From NCBI GenBank assembly GCA_937919155.1, contig CALFPM010000131.1, positions 1 through 25,296 on the forward strand: a stretch of DNA of 25,296 nt. Direction: 5' to 3'. The position numbers and the translations under genes were made by a program. The notes beneath the pieces were generated by a model. That model had not been told where the DNA came from. It made no database searches and saw only the letters and a program-made list of their open reading frames with translations. Positions 7,375-15,574 of the stretch are shown piece after piece. Position 1 is the first letter of the stretch, and every line of letters begins with the position of its first letter. This DNA comes from an uncultured Clostridia bacterium (GTDB taxonomy: Bacteria; Bacillota; Clostridia; Oscillospirales; Acutalibacteraceae).

Positions 7375-8004
7375 TTAATCAATATCTGCAAAGAACTCCT
7401 CGGTTTTCGTAACGCTGTATCTGCCGTTGCTGATATCTATGAGTTTTGCGTTGAAGCCATCAATGATTTCAAGCGGCATTCGGAAAACCAGAGTAACGTT
7501 ATCTTCAAAAATCGTGTCTTCGATTACTCCGCCGCTTTCGGGAACGAGTGACGAAAGCTTGCCGTAAAAATAGTAGTCGCAGGTAACTTTGAGTCTTGCG
7601 CACATTGCACGGGTAACAATTCCGCCTGCGGCAACGGCAATTGAAGCGGAGTGGGAATATGCCCTCACAAGACCGCCTGCGCCAAGCATAATTCCTCCGA
7701 AATAACGGGTAACAACAACGGCGCAATCGGTAACACCTGTTTTTTCAAGCACATCAAGCACGGGGATTCCCGCGGTGCCCTGAGGTTCGCCGTCATCGGA
7801 ATAGCGTTTGATGCCGCCCTCCCTGATGATATAAGCATAAACATTGTGAGTTGCATCCCAATGCTTTTTGCTGACCTGTGCAATGAATTCCAGAGCTTCC
7901 TCGGCTGTTTTGACAGGCTTTATATGCCCGATGAAGCGGGATTTTTTGACGATGTATTCATCCTGAGATGCGGTTCTTATTGTTTTGTAACTCTTTTCCG
8001 CCAT
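7375..8004 (-). CDS. yigZ: YigZ / IMPACT (UPF0029) family protein
   Basis: The 209-residue protein has normal length for the bacterial YigZ family, related to the eukaryotic translational regulator IMPACT. Signatures: 'KKSRFIGHIKPV' (about 20-31), 'THNVYAYII', the family hallmark 'RYSDDGEPQGTAGIPVLDVL', and 'VVTRYFGGIMLGAGGLVRAYS'. The N-terminal domain has a ribosomal-S5-domain-2-like fold and the C-terminal ~70 residues form the UPF0029 C-terminal domain. The biochemical role is not established; nucleic-acid or translation-factor binding is proposed from structure. Start ATG is preceded by AGAGGTG. It lies downstream of rpmE in the same direction, behind a terminator; I see no confident promoter of its own in the 66 bases upstream. 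Confidence 0.92.
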   Translation of the reverse strand: MAEKSYKTIRTASQDEYIVKKSRFIGHIKPVKTAEEALEFIAQVSKKHWDATHNVYAYIIREGGIKRYSDDGEPQGTAGIPVLDVLEKTGVTDCAVVVTRYFGGIMLGAGGLVRAYSHSASIAVAAGGIVTRAMCARLKVTCDYYFYGKLSSLVPESGGVIEDTIFEDNVTLVFRMPLEIIDGFNAKLIDISNGRYSVTKTEEFFADID

Positions 8005-8041
8005 TGTTTCACCTCTTGTCTTTTACGATTTAATTACGGTT

Positions 8042-8059
8042 GCGGCGTCTTATCGCCGC
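8042..8059. repeat. GC-rich hairpin between rpmE terminator and yigZ
   Basis: GCGGCG (8042-8047) and CGCCGC (8054-8059) form a 6-bp hairpin with a TCTTAT loop. It has no U-tract on the minus strand. Its GCGGCG arm is also complementary to the CGCCGC in the 3' arm of the rpmE terminator next to it, so an alternative pairing is possible. Confidence 0.5.
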
Positions 8060-8060
8060 C

Positions 8061-8091
8061 AAAAAGCAAAAGCGGCGCAAAATGCACCGCT
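8061..8091 (-). terminator. Terminator of rpmE
   Basis: On the minus strand an 8-bp stem (AGCGGTGC / GCGCCGCT, one G-T pair; 8071-8091) with an ATTTT loop is followed by TTTGCTTTTT. It begins 10 bases after the rpmE stop codon. Confidence 0.85.
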
Positions 8092-8101
8092 AATTTTGCT
8101 A

Positions 8102-8308
8102 TTATTTGTTGTTAAGATTGAAACGCTTGTTGAAACGATCAACGCGTCCGCCGGTATCAACGAGCTTCTGCTTACCTGTGAAGAACGGATGGCACTTTGA
8201 GCAGATATCAACACGGAGATTTTCCTTTGTTGAACCGGTAGTGATAACCTCACCGCATGCGCAACGGATTTCGGTCTGTTCGTACTTAGGATGGATTCCT
8301 TCCTTCAT
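8102..8308 (-). CDS. rpmE: Ribosomal protein L31, zinc-binding form
   Basis: The 68-residue product is bL31 of the large ribosomal subunit. The start is taken at '[16 protein letters not shown]' because GAAAGAGGTG lies just upstream of that ATG; an in-frame upstream TTG/ATG would add 11 residues that are not part of the family. It has all four zinc ligands, C16 and C18 ('RCACGE') and C36 and C39 ('[14 protein letters not shown]'), marking the C+ form used under zinc sufficiency; no C- paralogue is in the window. Conserved '[25 protein letters not shown]' follows. It has its own promoter and terminator. Confidence 0.97.
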   Translation of the reverse strand: MKEGIHPKYEQTEIRCACGEVITTGSTKENLRVDICSKCHPFFTGKQKLVDTGGRVDRFNKRFNLNNK

Positions 8309-8350
8309 TATTGTCACCTCTTTCGGTTTTATACATAACATAACGAATGG

Positions 8351-8379
8351 ATTTTATCACATAAAACATAAAATTGCAA
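8351..8379 (-). promoter_or_regulatory. Sigma-A promoter of rpmE
   Basis: Minus strand TTGCAA (8374-8379), 17-base spacer, TAAAAT (8351-8356). It sits in the 106-base gap after addA. No hairpin terminator is visible between addA and rpmE, so rpmE may also receive read-through from addBA. Confidence 0.75.
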
Positions 8380-8414
8380 GCATTTTTTGAAATTTTTTTG
8401 GTTATGACTGATTT

Positions 8415-11400
8415 TTATTGAATTTCAACAGTTTCGCCAAGCCTGAAAGAGTAAATAAGAGTCTCTTTAACGGGAAGACCGATAACCTCCGCAAGACATC
8501 GGCGATAAACCGAAAGCTGCTCTCTGTATTTTTCGGCAAGCTCTGCGGCGTCATTGACCCTGTCTGTTTTGAAGTCAATGACAACAAGCTCCCCGTTTTC
8601 AACAAAAGCGCAGTCGGCAACACCCTCGATTATTATAACCTCGTTTTCGGCTTTGATGTCAGGTTCCATTTCTTCAAGAGGAATTGCCGCGGTGAATGCA
8701 TATTCTTTATATACCTTTTCCGCTTTGAGTATGCGTTCTGCAAGTTCGCCTGCAAAGAATGCGGAAATTGCTTTTTGGTCAACAACATCTGCCTCGGTCT
8801 GAGTCAGCATACCCTGAGCCACAAGCTTTTCAAGCTCGCCTGCAACGTCTGCACTTGCTTTTTCATAGTCTGCATATTGCATAAAACGGTGAGTTGCCGT
8901 TCCTCGCTGAGCGGGAGTGAGGCGGTTTTTGCTTGCAAAAGCAGGTTTGCGTGAAGCAAAGTATTCACCGCTTATTTCAACGCTGTCAAGCTTTGAAGCA
9001 ATGCGTTTTGCAATGATTCCGTTAAGATGATTATGAGGATATACATAACTGAGCCTGCATCTGATTTCCGAAACGGTTTCTTCGTCTGCATCGGGCGGCT
9101 CAGGTATGGTGACTGCCTGAATTTCCTGCTTGCTTGCAGGAATAACGGATGTTTTCAGCCTTTCATCACAGGACAGGGCAACAGAAGCGGAAATGCCCGC
9201 CGCATTGCGGAGAGAATGGGCATCGGGATGCCTGATGAGTGAAGAGAGAATGCAGTCGCTGTAGCTGGTGAAATCAATTACTGTGAGAGGATCAATGAGC
9301 CTTTCTTTGCGGATATTTGCCGAAATTTTTGAAAGTTCTTTGTTCCAGTCCGCAGAGGATGCAAGGATAATCAGTTTTTCTTTCGGGCGTGTCAGCGCAA
9401 CATAAAGAACACGGAGTTCCTCGGAATGCTCGGCTTTTTTTATTTCAAGCTTTGCGGCAATGCGGGCAAGAGTATCGTATTTTGCAGAGCCGCATACCGT
9501 TTTTATTCCTATGCCGTTTTCGGGGGCGATCATCAGGTCTTCTTTGAGCGAAAGGTCGCTGTATTTCTTTTCACAGGCACCGATGAAGCAAACGGGGAAT
9601 TCAAGACCCTTGCTCTTGTGAATGGTCATGATTTTTACGGTGTTGCCCTCGTCTGCCTTGGTTTCTCCCGCAATGTCTCCGCCGCTTTTCACAACACTGT
9701 CAACATATCGGATGAAGCCCGAGACACCTTTTTTGCCCGTGTTTTCGTATTTGTTGGCAAGGTCGATGAGATAATTGAGGTTTGCTCTGCGTTTTGAACT
9801 GTCTTTCATCGCGTGAACAATGGCACCGTAGCCTGTTTCTTCAATCAGTCGGCGGATAAGCTCACCTGAAGAAACGGTGGAGGCTATGCGGCGCACGGAC
9901 TTGATTTTTTCAAGGAACATTGCGGACTTTTCGTTGCCGTTTTCCGCGGAATTCACAATGCATTGATAGAATGAGCCTTTGCGGTTTGCCGCTCTCATGA
10001 GTGCAAGGTCATCGGGAGTAAAGCCGAAAACGGGGGAGAGCAACACGGTTGCAAGAGGAATATCGTCAACGGGATTGTCAATGATTTTCAGCAGAGAAAT
10101 CATAAACATTATTTCGGGAGCCTCAAGAAAACTGTTTCCCGATTCGCAACTGTAGGGAATGCCTCTTGCCGCAAGCTCCTCAACAAATTCCCGCGCACAT
10201 TTTTTGACACTGCGCAAAAGGATGCAGAAGTCTCCGTAGCGGGCTTCGCGCTGAGTTTTTCCGTCAGTGAATTTCATTCCTTCGGCAATTGCTTTTTCAA
10301 TGTAATCTGCCGCATACCTTGCCTGAGCACTGAGAAAATCATCTTTTGCCGTTTCAATCAGACAAACCTCGGTGTCCGCATCCGAACCGGGAGGATAGTC
10401 GGCAGAAGCCTCAAGAAATTCGTTTTTATCGTAGTCAAGACCGCCTGCATCGCGGCTCATAAGAGAGCTGAAAATGAAGTTGACCGTTTCTGTCACGCCT
10501 TTTCGGCTGCGGAAGTTTTTGCCCAAGGTAACCTTTGCGGGATAGTTTTCTTCATTTTCGTCATATTCTTCCATACCGTCACGGCGGGCAAGGAAGATTT
10601 CGGGCATAGCCTGTCTGAAACGGTAAATGCTCTGCTTGACGTCACCGACCATAAACAGGTTGTTTTCGTCTTTTGAAAGTGCGCTGAATATCATATCCTG
10701 AGCCTTGTTGACATCCTGATACTCGTCAACAAGGATTTCAGAATAGTTTTCTGCAAGTCCCAGTGCAAGGGGAGAGCGCACATAACCGTTCTCAGTCGGC
10801 TCAACAAGAAGCTTTAAGGCAAGGTGGAGTGTGTCACTGAAATCCGCTCCGTTTTCCTGCTCCTTGAGACGGGAGAATTCTTCGGAGAATTTTTTGACTG
10901 CGCCCACAAGCTCGGCAATGACGGGAGTGAGAAGTGCGGAATCCGCGGCGTGGTCTTCTTCTGTTATGCAGAACAGACCGCTGAGTTTTGCGGCACGGGA
11001 TTTGTATGAGGCTCGTGTGCTTTTACAGATTTCTTTTACGGAACTTTCATAGCCTCTGGGTGCATTTGCAATTTTCACAAACGGGATTTTTGCGTATTTT
11101 TCGACTCTTTCGTCCCATCCGCAGTTCTGAAGCACATCAAGAAGCTGCTCGAAAAGTTGCTTGTCTTCTTCGAAAGTGGGTCTGTATTTTGCTTCGAGTT
11201 CAGGTTCCTCGGCGAGCAGTGAGATGCAATGCTCTGTGTCTGCAATGCAGGTGTTCAGAAGCTGTTCGGCATAGGATTTTATGGTTTTGCCCCATACGCT
11301 TTCCTCTGCGCTGACGGGATTCCCGAATGCCGATGCAAGGGAATCAAGCCATTTTTCGGGGAAAGGATATGCCATGGAGAGATTATATAGTTTAAGAATT

Positions 11401-11921
11401 GCATCAATGAGTTTACTGTCATCTTTTTTGTCGCTGATGAGTTCGGAGAGTGTCATAAAGCTTTCGGAATGTTCTTCGTGAAGACTGTCGACAACGGTGT
11501 TAACCGCCTGAGAGCGGAGAACGGAAAGCTTGCCTTCGTCAAGAAGCGCAAAATCGGGAGAAATGCCGAGAGTGTGAAAATTCTCACGGACAAGACCTAT
11601 GCAGAATGAGTCAATGGTGCAGATGCTTGCGCAAGGCAGCATAAGCTGCTGACGGCGCAGACGCTTGTCATCTGGATTTTCTGCAATCTTTTTGCCGATG
11701 GCGGCGTGGATTTTTTCTTTCATCTGTGCCGCCGCCGCGTCGGTAAAGGTGACGATGAGAAGATTTTCGACATCACAGGGGTTTTGCGAATCGCAGATTC
11801 TGCGGATAACTCTTTCAACAAGCACCGCTGTTTTGCCCGAACCTGCCGCAGCACTGACAAGCAAGGTGCCTTTGCGGGCTTCAATGGCTTTTTGCTGGTC
11901 GGGGGTCCAATCAATTGCCAT
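8415..11921 (-). CDS. addA: ATP-dependent helicase/nuclease AddA
   Basis: AddA is the motor subunit of the AddAB helicase-nuclease that resects double-strand ends and loads recombinase at Chi. The 1168-residue product shows UvrD-like helicase motifs: N-terminal 'WTPDQQKAIEA', Walker A 'SAAAGSGKTAVLVERVI' (about 23-39), motif Ia 'VTFTDAAAAQMKEKI', Walker B 'ILVDEYQDVNKAQD' (about 397-410), 'GDVKQSIYRFRQAMPEIF', 'MTIHKSKGLEFPVCFI' and 'VLYVALTRPKEKLII'. A PD-(D/E)XK nuclease domain closes it: 'GVADCAFVENGELVVIDFKTDRV' (D1116, K1118) and 'YREQLSVYRRCL'. The start at 11921 (MAIDWTP) is chosen because AAAGGAG lies 9 bases upstream; ATG 11930 abuts that site. It overlaps the addB end by 11 bases, so translation is coupled. 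Confidence 0.96.
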   Translation of the reverse strand: MAIDWTPDQQKAIEARKGTLLVSAAAGSGKTAVLVERVIRRICDSQNPCDVENLLIVTFTDAAAAQMKEKIHAAIGKKIAENPDDKRLRRQQLMLPCASICTIDSFCIGLVRENFHTLGISPDFALLDEGKLSVLRSQAVNTVVDSLHEEHSESFMTLSELISDKKDDSKLIDAILKLYNLSMAYPFPEKWLDSLASAFGNPVSAEESVWGKTIKSYAEQLLNTCIADTEHCISLLAEEPELEAKYRPTFEEDKQLFEQLLDVLQNCGWDERVEKYAKIPFVKIANAPRGYESSVKEICKSTRASYKSRAAKLSGLFCITEEDHAADSALLTPVIAELVGAVKKFSEEFSRLKEQENGADFSDTLHLALKLLVEPTENGYVRSPLALGLAENYSEILVDEYQDVNKAQDMIFSALSKDENNLFMVGDVKQSIYRFRQAMPEIFLARRDGMEEYDENEENYPAKVTLGKNFRSRKGVTETVNFIFSSLMSRDAGGLDYDKNEFLEASADYPPGSDADTEVCLIETAKDDFLSAQARYAADYIEKAIAEGMKFTDGKTQREARYGDFCILLRSVKKCAREFVEELAARGIPYSCESGNSFLEAPEIMFMISLLKIIDNPVDDIPLATVLLSPVFGFTPDDLALMRAANRKGSFYQCIVNSAENGNEKSAMFLEKIKSVRRIASTVSSGELIRRLIEETGYGAIVHAMKDSSKRRANLNYLIDLANKYENTGKKGVSGFIRYVDSVVKSGGDIAGETKADEGNTVKIMTIHKSKGLEFPVCFIGACEKKYSDLSLKEDLMIAPENGIGIKTVCGSAKYDTLARIAAKLEIKKAEHSEELRVLYVALTRPKEKLIILASSADWNKELSKISANIRKERLIDPLTVIDFTSYSDCILSSLIRHPDAHSLRNAAGISASVALSCDERLKTSVIPASKQEIQAVTIPEPPDADEETVSEIRCRLSYVYPHNHLNGIIAKRIASKLDSVEISGEYFASRKPAFASKNRLTPAQRGTATHRFMQYADYEKASADVAGELEKLVAQGMLTQTEADVVDQKAISAFFAGELAERILKAEKVYKEYAFTAAIPLEEMEPDIKAENEVIIIEGVADCAFVENGELVVIDFKTDRVNDAAELAEKYREQLSVYRRCLAEVIGLPVKETLIYSFRLGETVEIQ

Positions 11922-14900
11922 TCTTCTCATCTCCTTTCTCAAGATTTTCAAGCACGGCTGCAAGGTCACTGTCAATCAACTCTCTGACGGGAATTCCTTC
12001 CTCATAGGAGCAGACTGATTTATATTCGCAGTATTCGCACACTTTTTCGTAGTTTTTGCCGTAAGAGGGATATGCGGAAATCATGCCTGAGTGGAGTGAA
12101 TCAGCCATTTCCGCAAGGATTTTATCGGCCTTTTCTTTCAGCTTTTCAAGCTGGCGAAGTCCGATGAGTGAGCCGTTCAGAGAACCCTTTGATATTTTTG
12201 CGGGGGCGTAAAGACCGCTCAGGTTTTCATCCATTGCAACAACAACATCAATGTCATTCAGAATGATGCCTGTCATACCGCATTTTTTCTGTATTTCTTT
12301 TTCAAGGGTACTGTCATCTGCATTTCTGTCAACGGAAACCATGGGTGATTTTGCAGAGCAGTAAAGCACGCCTGCAGGGGTGAATTCGCCAAGTTTTTCG
12401 CCGCCGTTCTGCCAGAGTGAGAAAAGATAAATGAGCATCTGCATATTAAGACCCTGAGTAACATCGCTCAGGGCAAAATCCTTGCCCGATGATTTATAGT
12501 CAATTATTCTCACATATTTTTTGCCGTTGATTATTGCCTCGTCAACACGGTCAACCGAACCTGAAATAACAACTTTTCCTTCGGCGCAAGGCACTTCATA
12601 TGACGGGATTTCGCCGTCACTGCCGATTTTGAGTTCAAATTCAACGGGGGTGAATTTGCTCTGTGAAAGTTCTTTGATGAGCCTTTGCGCAACATCGCAG
12701 ACGGAGCTTATCAGCTTTTTGAACAGATAAATGAATCTTTCGCTTCTGTTTGCGCCGTCAAGGCGTGTGTTGAGATATTCTGTGAGCAATTCATCAAAAA
12801 ATTTCATCAGCTCAGCCCGACTCATATTTGTCAGTTCATCACGCTCATACTTTGTGAGAAGCATTTCCAGTGCATAGTGAATGACGGTGCCTCTCTGCAT
12901 CGGGTCAAGCTCCGCAATTTTTCTTGGCATTGCCTTGATTCCGTAGCGGCAGAAATAAGCGAAAGGACATTTATAGAAGCTTTCAACTCTGGAAGCTGAC
13001 ATGTACATATCTTTGCCGAAAAGAGCCTGTGCCGCGGATTTATCTTCAATTCTGAATTCTCTGCCGCCTGCCGCGCGGTCAAGTGCGGCAATTTTTCCGC
13101 CGTAACCGTCTTCGGCTGAAAAATATTCATTGAGAGATGAATAAAGCTCGTTGTTTTTGGATTTATTTGAAGCAAGCTGCTCAAAAGCAAGGTCTTCACC
13201 CTCAACAAAATAAAGCCCGTCAAGCTCCTGAGTGAGGATTTCGTTGCAGGAGGGGAAAAGAGTCTTTATTTTTGCGTAAAGCTCAGAGGGTGCAAGTTGT
13301 TCGCCTTTGGAATTGCGCTCGGGACAGCACACGAAAAGCATATCCGATGCGCAACAGAATGCGGTGTATGCAATGAGTTTTTCTTCCGCAAGTTTGTATT
13401 CGCCGAAATCGGAAAGTTCGATACCCATTTCGCTCATTTTGCGGCGGTCTTTGTCCGTGAGCGCAGAGCCTGTAAAGGGCAGGGCAGGGAAAACGCCGTT
13501 GTTGGCACCTGCGATGAAAACAATTTTGGGCGAAGCGGTGCGTATTCTGTCTGCGGAGCCGATGGTTATTTCGTCAAGCCCCTGAGGCAGACTGCCAACG
13601 GTCTGAACGCTGAGCATAAGCTCAAGAGTATCCGCAATTTCTTTTGCGTCAAGGTTCTTCCCTGCTGAAAGAGCATCGAAACTGTCCAGCAGGTCAATGA
13701 TGACCTCCCACATACGGTCAAGCTCAAGGGCGAGACCCGATTCACCCTGATTTTCAAGGGAAACGGCAAGCTCGCGTATATTCACGGGAGCATCAATTCG
13801 TTCGAGGAAAGCAAATATTGCTTCGGCGGCTTCGCTTCCCGTTGTTTCTCTCAGATTTTCGCGGAGGGAATAAAGAGGGGAGACAATTCTTTTTCTGATA
13901 TCGTTAAGCCTGCAGAGTTCGGCTGTGTCATCTTCCGCTGTTTTCTCGCCGAATCCGCGGGGGTTCTGAGTCCAGTCGGAAAGCCAGGCACCGCCGCTGA
14001 GGTTCCAGAGATAGGAGTAGTTTTCAACTGCGGAAATTTCCTCGGTGTCAAATCCTGCAAGACCCGTTTTGAGATATCTCATAAGGGATTCCGTGTCAAA
14101 ACCCGATGCCGCGATGTTCACCGCGCTGCTGAGCAGAGCGATAACGGGAGAAACATCAACGCTTTGTCTGCTGTCCTCGAAAACGGAAATGCCGCATTTC
14201 CTGAGAGCCGCTCTGAGGGGCGCTTCGTAGCCTGAACTGTCGCGGGCGATAACCGCAATATCCTTGCAGCGGTAGCCTCTTTCGCGGATAAGTTTTTTTG
14301 CCGTACAGGCAATAAACTCGCATTCGGAATATATATCGGGAGCCTTGCAGAGAGTGATGTTTCCGCACTCGTCTTCATAAACATTCGGAGTGGGGGAAAA
14401 AAGTTCCTTTTCAAGAGCGCAAAGCTCGGGAGAATTGAATCTCTGAATCTGCGGCGGAAAGTTATTGAACTTGCTCCGCATTGAAAGATACTGAGGCTTT
14501 GCAACGGGAACATTATATTTTTTAGCGGCTTCAATGAGTTTTTTTGCCGTTCTTTTTGTGTGTGCGAAAAGGTCTGTTTCGTCATTGCTGTTGTTGAGGT
14601 TATCGGTGCAGAGCGTAATATAAACGGCGGTTGCTTTCTGAAGCATATGAGAAATCACCTTGTATTCCTGCGCGGTAAAGCCGCGGAAACCGTCAATGAA
14701 AACTATTCTGCCGTTGAAATAATCGGTATCGGGTAAAATGTCACAAAGCTCGGTGAGCAAATCATCGGGATTGAAGAAGCTGCCTTCCACCGCCGCATCA
14801 TAAGCGTCAAGCACGGTGATGATGTCGGAAAGCTTCATTTTCAGAAGAGTGTTTTCCTCCTGAGCAAGGGCAAGGCGCACGGAATCCGTAGCAAGAGAAT

Positions 14901-15288
14901 TCTGCTTGAATTCGGAAGAAAGGGCAACGAATTCAGAGATAACAGACCTGCGTGAGGTGTGCTTTCCGTAAAGAGTAAGCTTGTCCTTGACGGTATTAAG
15001 GGCGTTTTTCATCAGCACAGCTTTTGCACTGTCGCTCAGGCGTCTGCGCTCGTGCATAGCGGGTCTGCCCACAAGCTTTTCACCAAGGCTTGTGAAGCTG
15101 AGGACATCAATATCCGCCATTGCCTTTGCGCCGACTCTTCCGAGCATAATCTTTTCACTTGTGAAAGAAAACTGCTCAGGCACAATAAGGCTCAGTTTTT
15201 TGTGACCTCCCGCGGAAAACTGCTGAATGAGGTTCATTATATGTGTTGTTTTGCCGCCGCCTGCCGTGGCGAGAATCAGATAGAGCAT
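11911..15288 (-). CDS. addB: ATP-dependent nuclease/helicase-like subunit AddB
   Basis: AddB is the Chi-recognising partner of AddA. The 1125-residue protein begins with 'MLYLILATAGGGKTTHIMNLI' (Walker A, residues 7-14) and has 'LIVPEQFSFTSEK', typical of AddB. Four cysteines for the 4Fe-4S clasp around the nuclease are present: C774 in 'ESFYKCPFAYF' and C1084, C1087, C1093 near the C-terminus, with the Cys-x2-Cys-x5-Cys spacing known from Bacillus AddB. The nuclease core shows 'GSVDRVDE' and 'VRIIDYKSSGKDF'. The N-terminal P-loop reads ATAGGGKT rather than the commoner GRAGSGKT, but keeps the GKT. First gene of addBA with its own promoter; start ATG follows a GGGAG site. Confidence 0.95.
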   Translation of the reverse strand: MLYLILATAGGGKTTHIMNLIQQFSAGGHKKLSLIVPEQFSFTSEKIMLGRVGAKAMADIDVLSFTSLGEKLVGRPAMHERRRLSDSAKAVLMKNALNTVKDKLTLYGKHTSRRSVISEFVALSSEFKQNSLATDSVRLALAQEENTLLKMKLSDIITVLDAYDAAVEGSFFNPDDLLTELCDILPDTDYFNGRIVFIDGFRGFTAQEYKVISHMLQKATAVYITLCTDNLNNSNDETDLFAHTKRTAKKLIEAAKKYNVPVAKPQYLSMRSKFNNFPPQIQRFNSPELCALEKELFSPTPNVYEDECGNITLCKAPDIYSECEFIACTAKKLIRERGYRCKDIAVIARDSSGYEAPLRAALRKCGISVFEDSRQSVDVSPVIALLSSAVNIAASGFDTESLMRYLKTGLAGFDTEEISAVENYSYLWNLSGGAWLSDWTQNPRGFGEKTAEDDTAELCRLNDIRKRIVSPLYSLRENLRETTGSEAAEAIFAFLERIDAPVNIRELAVSLENQGESGLALELDRMWEVIIDLLDSFDALSAGKNLDAKEIADTLELMLSVQTVGSLPQGLDEITIGSADRIRTASPKIVFIAGANNGVFPALPFTGSALTDKDRRKMSEMGIELSDFGEYKLAEEKLIAYTAFCCASDMLFVCCPERNSKGEQLAPSELYAKIKTLFPSCNEILTQELDGLYFVEGEDLAFEQLASNKSKNNELYSSLNEYFSAEDGYGGKIAALDRAAGGREFRIEDKSAAQALFGKDMYMSASRVESFYKCPFAYFCRYGIKAMPRKIAELDPMQRGTVIHYALEMLLTKYERDELTNMSRAELMKFFDELLTEYLNTRLDGANRSERFIYLFKKLISSVCDVAQRLIKELSQSKFTPVEFELKIGSDGEIPSYEVPCAEGKVVISGSVDRVDEAIINGKKYVRIIDYKSSGKDFALSDVTQGLNMQMLIYLFSLWQNGGEKLGEFTPAGVLYCSAKSPMVSVDRNADDSTLEKEIQKKCGMTGIILNDIDVVVAMDENLSGLYAPAKISKGSLNGSLIGLRQLEKLKEKADKILAEMADSLHSGMISAYPSYGKNYEKVCEYCEYKSVCSYEEGIPVRELIDSDLAAVLENLEKGDEKNGN

Positions 15289-15318
15289 TGCAACATCTCC
15301 CGAAAATTTATATATGAC

Positions 15319-15347
15319 ATTATATCACAGTCACAGCGATTTGTCAG
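15319..15347 (-). promoter_or_regulatory. Sigma-A promoter of addBA
   Basis: Minus strand CTGACA (15342-15347), 17-base spacer, perfect TATAAT (15319-15324). The leader to addB is about 25 bases. No LexA-type operator was recognised around it. Confidence 0.8.
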
Positions 15348-15384
15348 CATAATATTATCACCTTTTCTGTACCAAAAAACGGTC

Positions 15385-15400
15385 ACCAAACTGATTTGGT
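15385..15400. repeat. Small perfect inverted repeat in the addB / CNNM divergent region
   Basis: ACCAAA-CTGA-TTTGGT is a perfect 6-bp stem with a 4-base loop. It lies between the back-to-back promoters for addBA (15319-15347) and the CNNM gene (15505-15533). The rest of the 286-base divergent region (15289-15574) holds no ORF with a credible start and no recognised RNA; the repeat may be an operator or may be chance. Confidence 0.4.
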
Positions 15401-15504
15401 CGGATTTTGGGCGTTTTCGGCTCGAAAAAAGCATCCGTGGCTGAATTGAGCGGTGTAGTTTCCTCTTTTGAGTTGTTATGGACTTTAGCACGGTCGCAGT
15501 AATG

Positions 15505-15533
15505 TTGACATATTCCTGACAGTATGATATTAT
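15505..15533 (+). promoter_or_regulatory. Sigma-A promoter of the CNNM-type gene
   Basis: Perfect TTGACA (15505-15510), 17-base spacer, TATTAT (15528-15533), followed about 35 bases later by the start codon. Confidence 0.82.
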
Positions 15534-15574
15534 AAATATACTATTTTTTATTTTTGAAAGGAGCTAATCCTAAG

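Noticed and set aside
11922..11975. Upstream starts for addA adding up to 18 residues
   Set aside because: They lie inside addB coding sequence; the only well-spaced ribosome binding site serves the ATG at 11921.
15554..15574. TTG start for the CNNM gene at 15554
   Set aside because: It lies upstream of the AAAGGAG site at 15557-15563, which correctly serves the ATG at 15575.
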